Both the position numbers and the translations under genes were made by a program. 64,000 bases of DNA, taken from assembly GCF_028372415.1 (NCBI RefSeq), contig NC_092875.1:436177377-436241376 (forward strand), read 5' to 3'. Position 1 is the stretch's first letter, and each line of letters opens with the position of its first letter. A model generated the notes under the pieces. The model was not told the DNA's origin. It saw only the letters and a program-made list of their open reading frames with translations, and did no database searches. This stretch comes from Notamacropus eugenii (Eukaryota > Chordata > Mammalia > Diprotodontia > Macropodidae). Of the stretch, positions 22,197 through 34,506 are shown piece by piece.

Positions 22197-22511
22197 CAGA
22201 AATGTGAAACATGAATGCTGTGGGGGAATCAGATTAAAATGTCATTAGGAATATTTGACAAAGTGAATAAAAATTCAATAGAACAGAAATAACATAAATG
22301 TGTGGTTTTCACCACAGGTGTCCACTCCAATAGAAATGGGGGCCACTAAACCAGAAGTAAGGATGCTGACAGCATATTGACTTAATTTTAAAATGTAATA
22401 TATTTTATTATACTTTTATTTTGTCAGATGTTTCCAAATTAGATCTTAATCTTGTTTCCACACACCTGGTACTGTTGGTCATCTTATATGGCTTTGTGTT
22501 TGACACCTCTG
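22197..22511. mobile_element. hAT-type non-autonomous DNA transposon
   Basis: The ends 'cagaaatgtgaaacat' and (reverse complement of the right end) 'cagaggtgtcaaacac' agree at 12 of 16 positions. Flanking 8-mers 'gtctaggg' and 'atctaaag' agree at 5 of 8 and fit the TCTAGA-like target preference of hAT elements. The interior shares 'gattaaaat', 'aataaaaattcaatagaaca' and 'aacataaatgtgtggttttc' with the copy at 40.5 kb. It has no coding capacity. Confidence 0.75.
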
Positions 22512-22656
22512 ATCTAAAGGACCATACATGACCCTGGGAGAGATGGAGGCACGCTTAGAAAAGAAAGGAGCTTATCTTCATATGTTATGAGCTTGGGGTA
22601 GAAATTCTCTATATTTCCTGTTATTTCCCTTCTTTGTGGAAGTCTAGACATAAACT

Positions 22657-22912
22657 GGGCAGCCAGCTGGTGCAGTGGATAGAGTCTGGGCCTGGAGTCA
22701 GGAAGATCTGAGTTCAGATGTGGCCTCAGATACTAACTGTGTGATCTTGGTCAAGTCACTTAACCTCTGCCTCAGTTTCTGCAGCTGTAAAATGGGGAGA
22801 ATAATAGTACCTACCTCTCAGGGTTCATGTATCAAATAAGATAATAACAATAAGGCACCTAGCATGTGCCTGCACATAGCAAGCCCTTTGTATGTATTAC
22901 CTATTATTATAA
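22657..22912 (+). mobile_element. Marsupial SINE, near full length
   Basis: 'gggcagccagctggtgcagt', 'gcctggagtcaggaagatct', 'ggtcaagtcacttaacctct', 'gctgtaaaatggggagaata', ending in a 'tatgtattacctattattat' tail. Plus strand. Confidence 0.85.
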
Positions 22913-22914
22913 CT

Positions 22915-23035
22915 ACAGGAGACCTTAGTGATCATGTAAACCCATCTCCCTCATTTTATAGGTAAGAATACTAAGTTTCAGAGAACTTTTAATTACTTGC
23001 AGAACTGGGATTGGAACTCAGGTCCTCTTACTCTG
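22915..23035 (+). repeat. Ancient MIR/CR1-tail-like repeat
   Basis: 'gaccttagtgatcatgtaaa', 'ccctcattttataggtaaga' and 'gggattggaactcaggtcct' follow the order of the common old repeat. Confidence 0.5.
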
Positions 23036-24424
23036 AGTATGGTGCATTTTCTTGCTTCCATTTTATATCTGTCTTGGGCTGATTTTGAGGCATTTTGCCA
23101 TGCTTTTATTTGGTTTCCCTTCCTGTTTCAGGTACCATGATATTAACCATTTACCACTCAAAAAAACCAAACCAAAACAAAAACAAGAAGTAACCCAGAA
23201 AAGTAAACATTAGAAATGGTAAATAGAACATCTGACCTCTGGTACAGTTACTGATGTCCGACTTCTTTATAATTATAAAATGTCCTACCGATTGAATGGG
23301 TCAGCTCCTCCTTCATTGCTTTGAGACATAGCATGATTGAGGCGAGCTTCACTTCTCCATTCCAGGAAGAACTCTGGGTATTTTACAGGCTCAACTTATT
23401 TGAATTGGAGCTTAGCCACTGCTTTTCATTTTATCACTGGCATTCCTCAACACTTACTTCCTCAGGCTACTCCTTTTTTTCTTAGACTTGACTTTTTTTC
23501 CCTTGTAAGTATAATGTATACTTATGTGTTGAAAAAAAATTCTTTCTGAGTATCCCCTGAGTTATTCACCATTTATCAAGAACATTATTGATCCTCTGTG
23601 GAGAGCCTTGTATTAAGGAAGCTAAAATAAGAATAAAAAGGATGGCTTGTATATAAGTGGTAGGGTTTGCTTGTTTGTTTTGTTTTAGGCCCAGTTCTTT
23701 GATTCACTGGAGTAGGGAAACTCCTTCAACCAAAGTTAATTAGGGAAACGCAATGAGGGCTATTCGTGTGAGTTCTAGGAATTTAATATTAAGGCCTGAT
23801 CAGTTTTTCAAGCTTGTTTTAAATCTTACTTTAGTGACAAAAGCTAAATTGGCAGCCACACTCCAGTGGAGGAAGGAGAAAATGGACACCCGACCAAAAG
23901 GCCAAATGACGCCAATTGGAAGATTCTCTTTCCTGAGCTGGAGGCAGAGGGGGTTGCTATGGGCTCAAGTATTGGGTCCAGATTGGGGTGAGGGCATGGC
24001 AGTTCCACATCTGGTTTCCTAGCTGTGCTTTGCAGTACAGGAAAAGTCTTAATTCTGAGGCATGTTGGGGCAGTAACCCTAGGTTTTTCAGGGGCTCCAG
24101 GGTGGTGATTTGGAGGGAAGCAAGATGTTTTCTGGTGTTCTTGGCTTTTTTTTTTTTTTTAAAGCATGGTAATTGGTGGAATGAAAAATGGAAGGAGAAA
24201 GGAAGTAGAGAAACACTTCAGACTCTTTCCCTCCCCTCTCCCAATAGGAACTTGTTCTTTATGGCCTTGATTGGGCTTCTGAAAAATTTGACCCGACACT
24301 GGTGGTCATGAGCTCATACAGAGAGCAAAGGTGTCAACATTTGTTCATGACTTGAATTTTTTATATCTTAACTCTAATTCAGTTTCCCGTCTGAAAAGGT
24401 TAACATTCTTCAGGTATTTTGGCT
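23036..24424. other. Unassigned intronic/intergenic DNA
   Basis: No exon or repeat family was recognised. Open frames at 23753-24022 and 23988-24311 lack homology and are not called. Confidence 0.45.
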
Positions 24425-24625
24425 GATGGGGGTGCAGTGGAGAGAGTGTTGTACTTGGAGTTAGAAAGTCCTGAGTTCAAATTCTGCTCAAACAGGATGT
24501 AGACATATGACTCTTGACAAAATTCACTTAACCTGCCTCTGCTTCAAGGGTGGGAAGGTCAAACAAGTTATTTCTAAAGTGTTTTGCAAACTTTCAAGAG
24601 ATATAGTAATATTAGTTATTGTTAT
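24425..24625 (+). mobile_element. Diverged marsupial SINE
   Basis: 'gggggtgcagtggagagagt', 'aagtcctgagttcaaattct', 'caaaattcacttaacctgcc' and 'aaagtgttttgcaaacttt'. Plus strand, internally shortened. Confidence 0.7.
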
Positions 24626-24734
24626 TTCATATTTTGGAATTTCTTGTATCAGTGAGGCAGGTCAGAAGGCAGAATAGGCCCTAAATAATGCAGGTTATAA
24701 TGTACCTTCTCTTTAACTGTTAGCTTTACAGAGT

Positions 24735-24830
24735 TGCCTAGCCTGAAAAAGGTCAAGTAACTTACCCAGGGTCACACAGCCCATCCATGGCAGAGCTAGG
24801 ATTTGAACCAGATAGGTCTTCTGGATTCCT
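24735..24830 (+). repeat. L2/MIR-like fragment
   Basis: 'aagtaacttacccagggtca', 'cacagcccatccatggcaga' and 'gctaggatttgaaccaga'. Old. Confidence 0.6.
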
Positions 24831-25064
24831 CATGCACTTTTCTGTCCTTTACATCTTGCTGCTTCTTATGTAACATATTGTATTGTAAAAATGATTTTCT
24901 CAACATAAGCCTCAAGGGGAAAGTAAAGTAATATCTTAGGTAACTGGAATGCTTGCAGAATAAGAAAGTTGGTTTTCTAGCTACCTCAGGGTTCCTTAGA
25001 AAATTCATTAGAAAATCCCTCTAATATGTATGAATGCTTTCTTGCCTTAATAAGTATTTTGTTC

Positions 25065-25368
25065 TTGTTGTTCAAGTGTTCAGTAGTGTCTGACTTTTTG
25101 TGACGTCATTTGGGTTTTCTTTGCAGAGATACTAGAGTGGTCTGCCATTTCCTTCTCCAGCTCATTTATAGATGAGAAAACTGTGGCAAACGGGGTTAAG
25201 TGACTTACTCAGGGTCACACAGAAAGTGCCTGAAGCTGGATTTCAACTCAGGTCTTCCTGACTCCAGGTCCAGTGACTTGCTGATAAGTATCTGAGGCCA
25301 TGTTTGAACCCAGGGATTCTCCTGAGTCCAAGGTTAGTGCTCTATCCATTGGGGCACCCAGCTACCCA
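25065..25368 (-). mobile_element. Marsupial SINE with a second head fragment
   Basis: Minus strand: tail 'agtgtctgactttttgtgac', 'gtctgccatttccttctcca', core 'tcagggtcacacagaaagtg', head 'cttcctgactccaggtcc'. A second head-like piece follows directly ('tttgaacccagggattctcc', 'gctctatccattggggcacc'), so two copies are fused or one has an internal duplication. Confidence 0.75.
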
Positions 25369-25436
25369 CCCCTGGCCATAGGGCTGTTCAAATCTGGGTT
25401 ACTATTAGAGTAAAGTAGATCTATACTTAAAAGGGG

Positions 25437-25860
25437 CAACATTTTCATTTTACCGATGAGGAAATGAGAGCCATATAGCTTAAGTGAGTTGCCCAAGGTC
25501 ACACAGTCAAGTCAACAGGCATTTATTAAAGCATTTTCTATGTACCAGGTAATGTCTTTAGTTCTAGGGTTACAAAGAAATGTAAGACAACCAGTCCCTA
25601 GCTCTCCCATTCTAACGGGAGGGACAGCTGGTAAGCAGCTAGATAGATACATGCTACAAAAAGAGTTAGATGAAAAGCATTTTGAGAGGGAATGAATTGG
25701 AAAAGCTGGGGGTCTGGGAGTAGCTTTCTGGAGTGGGCGGGAGCTGAGCTGAGTCTGGCAGGTGGAGAATTCTAAGCACAGAACTAAGAGATGGAGTCAT
25801 ATGTTTGAGGAACTGCCCATTGCTATAGATGCAGTAGATGGAGACAATTAAGGCTGGAAA
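25437..25860 (+). mobile_element. L2-type LINE 3' end
   Basis: 'agttgcccaaggtcacacag', then 'aacaggcatttattaaagca', 'tctatgtaccaggtaatgtc', 'ccctagctctcccattctaa' and a purine-rich 3' UTR. It is the same family as 3.70 kb, more diverged. Confidence 0.6.
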
Positions 25861-25941
25861 CATGTACAGGAGACAGGTTAAAAATATATTAAATGCTAGA
25901 GTGTTTTATATTTGCTCCTAGAAATAAGGTGCTCATTGAGG

Positions 25942-25970
25942 GTGTGTGTGTGTGTGTGTGCGCGCGCGTG
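25942..25970. repeat. GT/CG microsatellite
   Basis: (GT)9 followed by CGCGCGCG, a short stretch of alternating purine/pyrimidine with Z-DNA potential. Confidence 0.85.
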
Positions 25971-27080
25971 CACTTCCCACTGAACCCATTGCTACTGCTG
26001 TTTCATTACTGAACTAAGCCAGTGATTTACATCGACAGGGCAGAACACTGATTCAGGTTCTCCAAGGATTAAGTATGGGAACTGAGCTTCCAGGCTTCGT
26101 GTCATTGACAGCCTCGAGCACTGAGCTATTTTGGGTTCAAATCATTTAGAGCTTATTATTTGTCAAAGTTTATTCATGGCCACAGGCAATGAAAACCAAC
26201 GGGGAGTTGGCTCCTGCTGTTTGCATCCATTTCTGATACCCATCTTTACCCATCCTGCTCCTGCGTATTGTCAGTTTCTGCCTTTTTTGGTTTTCAAAGG
26301 TTCAATCTTATATTTTAGGTCACAATGAACCATGATGCTGCACAACAGAATAAACCCAAGATAGTTAAACTTTCATTTGTGTAAAATCTTTAAACATCTC
26401 CTTCAGCCTTTTGGAAAAAAATCCAGTTCATACCAGAAGTTCAGGTAGAAATGATTTATTGTACTGCAATTCAAACAATGGTGGAAACAGCAGAAAGAAA
26501 CAAAACCTTTTAGTACATGGCAGTAGGCATTGTGGCCTCTGAGTTAGGAAGACTTGTGTCCGAGCTGTGCTTCTTTCTGATTCATACAGGCGGCTTTGTG
26601 CTGGGTTAGTCACCCAACCTCTCAGTGCCCCAGGAAGGGCTAATATCATAAACTGCAAAGTTCATTCTCTGAAGGAAGAGTGAGGAGTTTTCTCACAGGG
26701 AGTTTCCTTACCCAATAAAATTACAGCTTTGATTAAAAAATAAAAGCATAATTTATAATTCAAGTAGGGGGAGAAAGCCAAGACAGGAACTACCTCATGC
26801 ATGTCTTAAGTTAAATTTCATCAGCCCACGTGAGATGAATCCAACTTACACTGGATGTCACCATTGTGCCATACATACATAACTGAGGGAGCAGGTAGGA
26901 ATTTTATATTTGGCAAAAGATGAGCTTTCATAGGAGTTTGAAGAGACTTTAATCAGTTTCATGCATCAGTTCTTATATTCCTACTTTTTCTGTTTGATTT
27001 GATCACATATGTTTCCCAATTTTGTCCTGTGGAGCAGTTTCCAAGGTCAGAAACAATTTTAAAAAGTACAGGATTGGGAG
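25971..27080. other. Unassigned intronic/intergenic DNA
   Basis: No exon, RNA gene or repeat was recognised with confidence. Confidence 0.45.
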
Positions 27081-27084
27081 GCTG

Positions 27085-27335
27085 CTAAGAGTTGCTGTAG
27101 ATAAGAGTGCTGGGTCTGGAATCAGGAAGACGTGTTCAGATCTTGCTACAGGCACTTGCTAGCTACCTGGTCCTGGGCAAGTCATGTCTCCTCTCACAGC
27201 TTCAGTTTCTAAATTCGTAAAATAGAAATTATGATAATAATAGCACCTCCCCACCATGTTGTGAAGATCAAATGAGACATTTGGGAAGCTCTTTGCAAAC
27301 CTTAAAGTGCTATATCAATGCTAACTCCTACCATC
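27085..27335 (+). mobile_element. Marsupial SINE
   Basis: 'gtgctgggtctggaatcagg', 'gtcctgggcaagtcatgtct', 'cttcagtttctaaattcgta', ending 'gtgctatatcaatgctaact'. Plus strand, diverged head. Confidence 0.8.
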
Positions 27336-27344
27336 TTTCTTTTC

Positions 27345-27560
27345 AAAAAAAATTATTTTTAACTTTTCATTTTTTGAAAATTTTGGTTTTTGAATTCTGT
27401 CCCTTCCTCCTACTCTCCCCACCCATTGAGAAGGCCAGAAATGTGATATAAGTTATGCATGTGAAGTCATGCAAAGCATTTCCATATTAGCTGTCTTCCA
27501 AAAGAAAACATACACCTTTCCATATTAATGCTAGTTGTCATTAATATTGAGAACGATTTT
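27345..27560 (-). mobile_element. 3' UTR fragment of an L1/HAL1-type element
   Basis: 'cccttcctcctactctcccc', 'acccattgagaaggcc' and 'gtgatataagttatgcatgt' match the 3' UTR module of the HAL1-like copies at 48.3 kb and 56.4 kb. Only the extreme 3' end is present. Confidence 0.65.
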
Positions 27561-27764
27561 ATAAAAGTCATATTGCATAGAGAGGCATTCACAGAATCAC
27601 AGAACATGAGGACCCTTAGCAGTCCTGTCCAACCTATAGACAAAGAATCTTCTCTATAACATATCCCCCCAGGTGGTCATCCATTCTCTTTGAGAAGACC
27701 TCCACTTAAAGGAAACATGCATCTCGAGGCAGCCCATTACACTTTTGGACAGCTCTAATTTGGT

Positions 27765-28000
27765 GGCAGGTAGGTAGCACAGTAGATAGAGGGCCTGGTG
27801 TCAGAAGGACCTGAGTTCATATATGGCCCCAGATACCTACTAGTCGTGTGATGCTGAGCAAGTCACTTCACTCTTTGTCTCAGTTTCCTCATCTGTAAAA
27901 TGAACTGAAGAAGGAAACGGCATACTCCAGTATCTTTGGCAAGAAAACTCCAAACAGGGGACACAAAGAGTTGGACACGACTGAAGAATAACAGCAAATT
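27765..28000 (+). mobile_element. Marsupial SINE nested in CR1
   Basis: 'ggcaggtaggtagcacagta', 'gtcagaaggacctgagttca', 'tgagcaagtcacttcactct', 'tttcctcatctgtaaaatga', 'aaacggcatactccagtatc', 'gagttggacacgactgaaga'. CR1 resumes right after it at 'ttaggatattttttgctgg', so the SINE is younger. Confidence 0.85.
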
Positions 28001-28217
28001 TTTAGGATATTTTTTGCTGGCTTCAAGTCAAAATTGGCCTCCTTTGCATCTTCTACTCATACTCATACAGAACAAATCAAATTCCTCTTCTACATGACAG
28101 CCTTTCACGTGCTTGAAAACAGCTGTCATGGATGGCTTCCCTGTACTCCAAATTCTCTTCTCCAGGCTGATTATCCCCATTTCTTTCAATCATTTTTCAT
28201 ATGACATGAACACAACG

Positions 28218-28325
28218 CCCTTCAATCAATAAACATTTATTAAGTACCTACTATGTGCCATGTGTATGGTAAGGCTGGGGATACAAAAAGAGGCAAGTTC
28301 CTCAAGGAACTTATAGTCTACCACC
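28218..28325 (+). mobile_element. L2-type fragment nested in CR1
   Basis: 'caatcaataaacatttatta', 'agtacctactatgtgccatg', 'ggggatacaaaaagaggcaa', 'ctcaaggaacttatagtcta'. CR1 sequence lies on both sides. Confidence 0.75.
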
Positions 28326-29129
28326 TGCCCTGTTCTGAATATTCTCCAGTTTTTCAGTATCCTTCTTGATACCATGGAGCCCAGAGCTGAACATAATTTT
28401 CAGATGAAATTTGATGAGAGCACATTACAATAGTCGCCCTCATTTCTGGAAGCAGCCCAATATCAAATTAGCTTTTTTATCTGTCACATCACATTTCTCA
28501 CTACTATTGAGCTTGAAGCCCACTCAAACCCCCAGATCTTTTTTAAAACAATTTCTGTGTGACCATATCCCACATGTCTTTACTTGTGAAATTGATTTTT
28601 TTATATACAATGTAAGACTTTATATTGCATCCCTCTTTTATCCCTATCACACGGTTAGATTCAGCCCAGGGCTCTAGGCTTTCAAGATTCTTTTTTATTC
28701 TTATACTGTCATCTGGTATGTTTTCTATTCCTTATAGTTTTGTGCCATATGCAAATTTGATGAGAATGCCTCCTATGCCTTTATCAAAGTCTGTTCTAAT
28801 AGCAGTATTTTATTGTCTGCAGAGACTAAGAGCATACATGCAATTAAGGGTATGTGTGCCTTGTGGCACCTTATACCCTCATGTGTTTACTGTGCCCCAC
28901 CCTACTTTGTATTCTGAAGAACCTGCATTTCCACTGAAACCTGTTTGATGAATATCAAGCCCTCTGTTTTCAAATAAAAAATATCTTCTAATCAAATGCC
29001 AAATAACGGAAACATATATGAAATAACCCTAAATATGTATTATATATGAAATATATGAAGCAATCCTGAAACTGTAACAGTTGTAGCATATTCATAATAA
29101 ATTAATTGGAATTTTTACTCCTTTCCAAA

Positions 29130-29560
29130 TGAGAATTGCAGTGTTTAGTTGCTCTTTGTTCTAGAAGAGGACTCAAATGACATCACTATGCTAGAGTCAA
29201 GTTTCAATATGTCCAATTGTGGCTTATCAGACCAGTAAGAGCAAAACATGCTCTACCACAGGTCAGACACAAATAGTCTGTGTGAACATGTGGGGTGGAT
29301 TCTCTAAATTTGCACATCCTGTGTTTTCTCTGAGCTGTTTCAATTCTGATTTGCTCATAGAGCATAGCACCTTCTCTGATGTGAGCACGCCATGCTGAGC
29401 AGTCCTGTGCCAGTGTCTCCCATACCACACTATCAATTCCAAAATTCTTAAGAGAGATCCTGAGTGTCTTGTATCACTTGTTCTGACCATCATGTGAATG
29501 CTTGTCCTGTGTGAGTTCTCCATAAAACAGTCTCTTTGGCAAGAGTAAAAAAAAAAAAAA
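29130..29560 (-). mobile_element. RTE-like LINE 3' fragment
   Basis: It is the minus-strand end of the LINE seen better at 59.2-61.6 kb: 'ttgttctagaagaggactca', 'aatgacatcactatgctaga', 'gtggcttatcagaccagtaa', 'tctaccacaggtcagacaca'. The encoded C-terminus keeps pieces such as 'SAWRAHIREGAMLYEQ' and 'DYLCLTCGRACFAL'. It ends in a run of A at 29547-29564. Confidence 0.75.
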
Positions 29561-29564
29561 AAAA

Positions 29565-29989
29565 GACTGCTTTAGGCAATGATGCATCTTGTAAAATTCG
29601 AACCAGAGAGGAAATGGTCACAGGTTTATCTGTTAGTCATTTGAAAGGAACCCAACCCTGACTTGGAAATCCCTTGCTTCACCTCTAGATTAGTCATGTG
29701 TGTGTGTATTGATAGAAGAAGGAGAGAAAGGTGAAGAAGGTGAAGGTGAAGAAGGTGAAGAAGGAGAGAGAGGTCCTAAATACAAGGTGGTTAGTCACTT
29801 GCTTGGCCCTGCCTGTGATGTTGCTTTGGAGGAAGGGGAATGTAGTTTTACAAGGTAGAGTAACATTTGGGACACACTATGGAACCATATATTTAATGTC
29901 CTCATTTGATCAGGGTACATTTAAAGTTGTATTTCCATCACTGGGTAAATTGAAAATTACTGTTCTTCTAGGTGAATGGTATCATGGCA
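29565..29989. other. Unassigned DNA with a GAAGGT repeat
   Basis: An imperfect GAAGGT/GAAGGA repeat lies at 29716-29771 and gives a lysine/valine-rich open frame. Nothing else was recognised. Confidence 0.6.
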
Positions 29990-30115
29990 CACTATCATGG
30001 CGTACAGAACCTCAGAGTCAGAAAGGCCTGAGTTCAATTCTGCCTCTGACACATGAGGGCTGGGTAACCCTGGGCAAGTTACTTGATTTCTGATTGCCTC
30101 AGTTTCCTCAACTTT
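29990..30115 (+). mobile_element. 3'-truncated marsupial SINE
   Basis: 'agtcagaaaggcctgagttc', 'tctgcctctgacacatga', 'accctgggcaagttacttga' and 'ttgcctcagtttcctcaact'; stops there. Confidence 0.75.
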
Positions 30116-30726
30116 AATTTTTTGAGCTGGTGCTAATATGCATTGGTAGTGGGAGTTTCTTCACTGGAAGTTCCCTATAACAGTGAAATCACTGGTATCA
30201 CCAAAACCCACAACAAAGGAAATTGTTACAGATGAAGTAATTTAGACTCTCTATTTCTGTAACATAATGTGAGAATGAAATATGCATCCAAATTTATAGT
30301 TTGCCTGTTTTTTTTAAAGGTATATGCAATATAATGAAATGGAGAGTAAACTACTCTATAGGTATTAAGAATCATAGATTTAGGACTCAAAAAGATCTTT
30401 TTTTAATATTAATTTTATTTATTTTCAGTGTTCTACAATCACTACCATATAACTTAGAATTTTTTTCCCTTCCTCCCTCCACCTCCCCCCTCCCTCCTCG
30501 AGACAGCATACAATGTTATATAGGTTCTACACATACAGTCCTATTAAATACATTTTCACTATAGTCATGTTGTGTAGAAGAGTTAAAATGAATGGGAGAA
30601 ACCATATAACAAACCAAAACATAATGCAAAAGAAAATTATCTGCCACATTCTGCGATTGAATTCCATAGTTCTTTCTCTGGATGTGGAAGGCATTTTGCC
30701 TTAAAAGACCATTGGGAATTTTTTTT

Positions 30727-33700
30727 TTAAGTCCTTGCATTGCAATGAAGTTCCAAGTCTACCACAAAAAACTTGCACACTGTGGTCATTGCTGTGCACA
30801 AAGTTCTCCTGGTTCTGCTCCTTTCACTCAGCATCAGATTATATAAGTCTTTCCAGGCCTCTCTGAAGTCTTCCTGTTCATCATTTCTTATGGCACAATA
30901 GTATTTTATTATATTCATATACCACAATTTATTCAGCCATTCCCCAATTGATGGGCATCCCCTTCATTTCCAGTTTTTGGATACCACAAAGAGTGCTGCT
31001 ATAAATATTTTTGTACATGGGGGACCCTTTCCCATTTTTATGACCTCTTGGGGATACAGTCCTAGAAGCAGTATTGCTGGATTAAAGGGTATGCATATAT
31101 TTGTAGCCCTTTGGACATAGTTCCAAATTTCTCTCCAGAAAGGTTGGATCAGCCCATAGTTCCACCAATTATGAATTAGTGTTCCAACTCTCCCACATCC
31201 TCTCCAACATTTATCATCTTCCTGTTCTGTCATGTTAGCCAGTCTGATAGGTATTATGTGATACCACAGTTATCTTGATTTGCATCTCTCTAATCAATAG
31301 TGATTTAGAGCATTTTTTCATAAGACTGTAGATATCTTTAATTTTTTCCTCAGAAAACTACCTGTTCATATCCTTTGACCATTTATCAATTGGGGAATGA
31401 TTTGTATTCTTGTACATTTGACTCAATTCTGTATATATTTTAGAAATGAGGCCTTTATCACAGACACTAGTTGCAAAAATTCTTTCCTAGTTTTCTGCAT
31501 CCCTCCCAATCTTGGTTGCATTGGGTTTGGTTGTGCAAAAACTTTTCAGTTTAATGTAATCAAAATTATTCATCTTGCACTTCATAATGCTTTCTCTCTC
31601 TTCTTTAGTCAAAAATTCTTCCCTTCTCCATAAATCTGATAAATACACTATTCCTTGCTCCACTAATTTGTTCATAGTATCAAACTTTATACCTAGATCA
31701 TGTACCCATTTGAACTTTATTCTTGTGTATGGTGTCAGGCATTGGTCTATGCCTAGTTCCCGCCACACTGTTCTCCAGTTTTTCCAGCCATTTTTGTCGA
31801 ACAGTGAGTTCTTATCCCAGAAACTGGGGTCCTTGGGTTTATCAAACAGTACATTGCTGTATTCATTGCCTACAGTGTCTTAAGTACCTAACATATTCCA
31901 CTTGTCTGTCCTTGTGTTTCTTAGCCAGTATCAAGTGATTTTGATAATTGTTGTTTCATAATACAATTTGAGATCTGGTAGTGCTAGGCCACCTTCCTTA
32001 GCATTTCTTTTCATTAGTCCCCTTGATATTCTGGACCTTTTGTTCTTCCAGATGAATTTTGATACTATTTTTTCCAGCTCTAGAAAGTAATTATCTGATA
32101 GTTTGATTGGTATGGCACTAAATAAGTAAATTAATTTAGGTAGAGTTATGATTTTTGTTATATTGGCTCAGCCTACCCACGAGCAGCTGATGTTTTACCA
32201 CTTACTTAGATCTGACTTTATTGAGGAAAAGTGTATAGTAATTATGTTCATATAGTCCCTGGGTTTGTTTTGGCAGGTAAATTCCCAAATATTTTATAGT
32301 GTCTACCCTAGTTTTAAATGAGATTTCTCTTTCTATCTCTTGCCGTTGGGCTTTGTTACTAATATATAGGAATGCAGAGGATTTGTGTAACCTGCAACTT
32401 TGTCAAAGTAGTTTATTATTTCAAGTAGTTTTTTACTTGAATCTCTGGAATTCTCTAAGTATATCATCATATCATCTGCAAAGAGCTATAACTTAGTTTC
32501 TTCTTTGCCTATCCTAATTCCTTCAATTTCTTTATCTTCTCTAATTGCTACAACATTTCTAGTACCATATTGAATAACAGTGGTGATAATGGACATCCTT
32601 GTTTCACCCCTGATCTTATTGGAAGTGCATCTAGCTTATCTTACATATAACGCTTGCTGAAGGTTTTAGGTAGATACTGCTTATTATTTTATGTAAAGTT
32701 CCCTTTATTCCTATGCTCCCCAGTGTTTTTAATAGGAATGGGTGTTGTATTTTGTCAAAAGCTTTTTCTGCATCTATTGAGATAATCATGTGGTTTCTGA
32801 TAGGTTTGTTGTTGACATGATCAATAATCCTAACAGTTTTCCTAATATTGAACCAGCCCTGCATTCCTGGTATGAATCCTACCTGATCATAATGTATTAT
32901 TCTCTTGATAAGATGCTGTATTTGTTTTGCTAAAATCTTATTTAAAATTTTTGCATCTGTATTCACTAGAGAAATTGATCTATAATTTTCTTTCTCTGTT
33001 TTGACTCTTCCTGGTTTAGGTATCAAAACCATATTTGTATCATAAAAAGAATTTGGGAGGACTTTTTCTTCCCCAATTTTCCCAAATAGTCTATATAGTG
33101 TTGGAATTAACTGTTCTTTAAATGTTTGATAGAATTTACTTGTAAATCCATTGAGCCCTGGAGTTCTTTAATGGCTTGTTCAATTTCTTTTTCTGAGATG
33201 GGATTATTTAAGTATTCAAATTCTTCTTCTGTTAATCTAGGCAATTTATATTTTTTAAAATACTCATCCATCTCATTTAGATTGTTGGATTTATGGGCAT
33301 AAAGTTGGGCAAAGTAATTTCTAATTATTGTTTTAATTTCCTCCTCATTGGAGATGAGTTCCTTCCTTTCATTTTTGTTATTGGTAATTTGGTTTTCTTC
33401 TTTCTTTTTTTAATCAAATTGACCAAAGGTTTGTCAATTTTATTAGTTTTTTTTCATAAAACCAACTCTTAGTTTTATTTATTAGTTCAATAGTTTTCTT
33501 AATTTCAATTTTATTAATCTCTCCTTTGGTTTTCAGTGTTTCTAATTTGGTATTTACTTGAGGATTTTCAATTTGTTCTTTTCCTAGCTTTTCAGCTGCA
33601 TGCCCAATCCATTGATCTCCTTTTTCTCTATTTTAAAATAAAATAAAAATTCTCTTAGGAACTGCTTTTGCAATATCCCATAAGATTTGGTAGATTGTCT

Positions 33701-34506
33701 TGTTATTGTCATTCTCTTGAATGAAGTTGTTGATTGTTTCTATGATTGGTTGTTTAACCCACTCCTTCTTTAGGATTAGATTATTTAGTTTCCAATTAAT
33801 TTTTGCTGTATCTTTCCATGGCCTTTTATTACGTATAATTTTTATTGCATTATGATCTGAGAAGGATGCATTGACTATCTCTGCCTTTCTGCACTGGATT
33901 GTGAGGTTTTTAATGCCTTAGTACATGATCAGTTTTTGTATATGTGCCATGTACAGCTGAGAAAAAGGCATATTCCTTTCTATCCTCATTCAATTTTCTC
34001 CAGAGATCTATCATATCTACCTTATCCAGAGTTTTATTCACTTCCTTAACTTCTTTCTTGTTTATTTTAAGGTTAGATTTATCAAGTTCAGAGAGGGGGA
34101 GGGTGATGTCCCCCACTAGTATAGTTTGGCTGTCTATTTCTTCCTGTAATTCCCTTAACTTCTCCTCTAAGAATTTGGATGCTATACCACTTGAAGCATG
34201 TATGTTTAGTACTGATATTGCTTCATAGTCTATGGTGCCTTTTAGCAGGATATAGTTTCCTTCCTTATCTCTTTTGAGTAGATCTATTTTTGCTTTTGCT
34301 TTCTCTGAGATTAGGATTGCTACCCCTACTTTTTTTACATCAGCTAAAGCACAATATATTCTGCTCCAACCTTTTACCTTTACCCTGTGTGTATCCCCCC
34401 ATTTCAAATGTGTTTCTTGTAAACAACATATTGTTAGATTATGGCTTTTAATCCATTCTGCTATCCATCTCCGTTTTATGGGAGAATGCATCCTATTCAT
34501 ATTCAC
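30727..34506 (-). pseudogene. L1 ORF2 pseudogene (endonuclease-reverse transcriptase)
   Basis: ORF2 protein nicks DNA and reverse-transcribes the L1 RNA at the nick. The N-terminal 198 codons (33910-34506) stay open: 'NLTICCLQETHL' carries the catalytic glutamate. Further on, 'ILVGDITLPLSELDKS' corresponds to the usual VGDFN-type motif with a changed FN, and 'TKTDHVL' to the terminal DH motif. The RT part at 32631-33032 contains '[20 protein letters not shown]' and '[14 protein letters not shown]', and the FADD active-site codons survive at 32471-32482. C-terminal pieces at 30964-31233 and 30727-30927 include 'TLIHNWWNYGLIQPFWREI' and 'YYCAIRNDEQEDF'. Multiple frame breaks separate these blocks. 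Confidence 0.9.

Larger units (their letters stand above)
27590..28945 (-). mobile_element. CR1 LINE fragment (RT C-terminus and 3' end), interrupted
   Basis: Reverse-strand CR1 is clear. From the 3' end it reads 'agaatcacagaacatgagga', 'aggcagcccattacactttt', 'cctcttctacatgacagcct', 'ctcttctccaggctgatta' and 'gagcccagagctgaacata'. It then has 'cagcccaatatcaaattagc', 'aaacccccagatc' and 'gttagattcagcccagggct'. At 28750 'gccatatgcaaatttgatga' corresponds to the region of the RT active-site motif. It is broken by a SINE (27765-28000) and an L2 piece (28218-28325), and is too diverged to keep a frame. Confidence 0.8.

Noticed and set aside
29731-30093. 120-codon open frame starting in a GAAGGT repeat
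   Set aside because: The start is encoded by the simple repeat and the end runs into a SINE.
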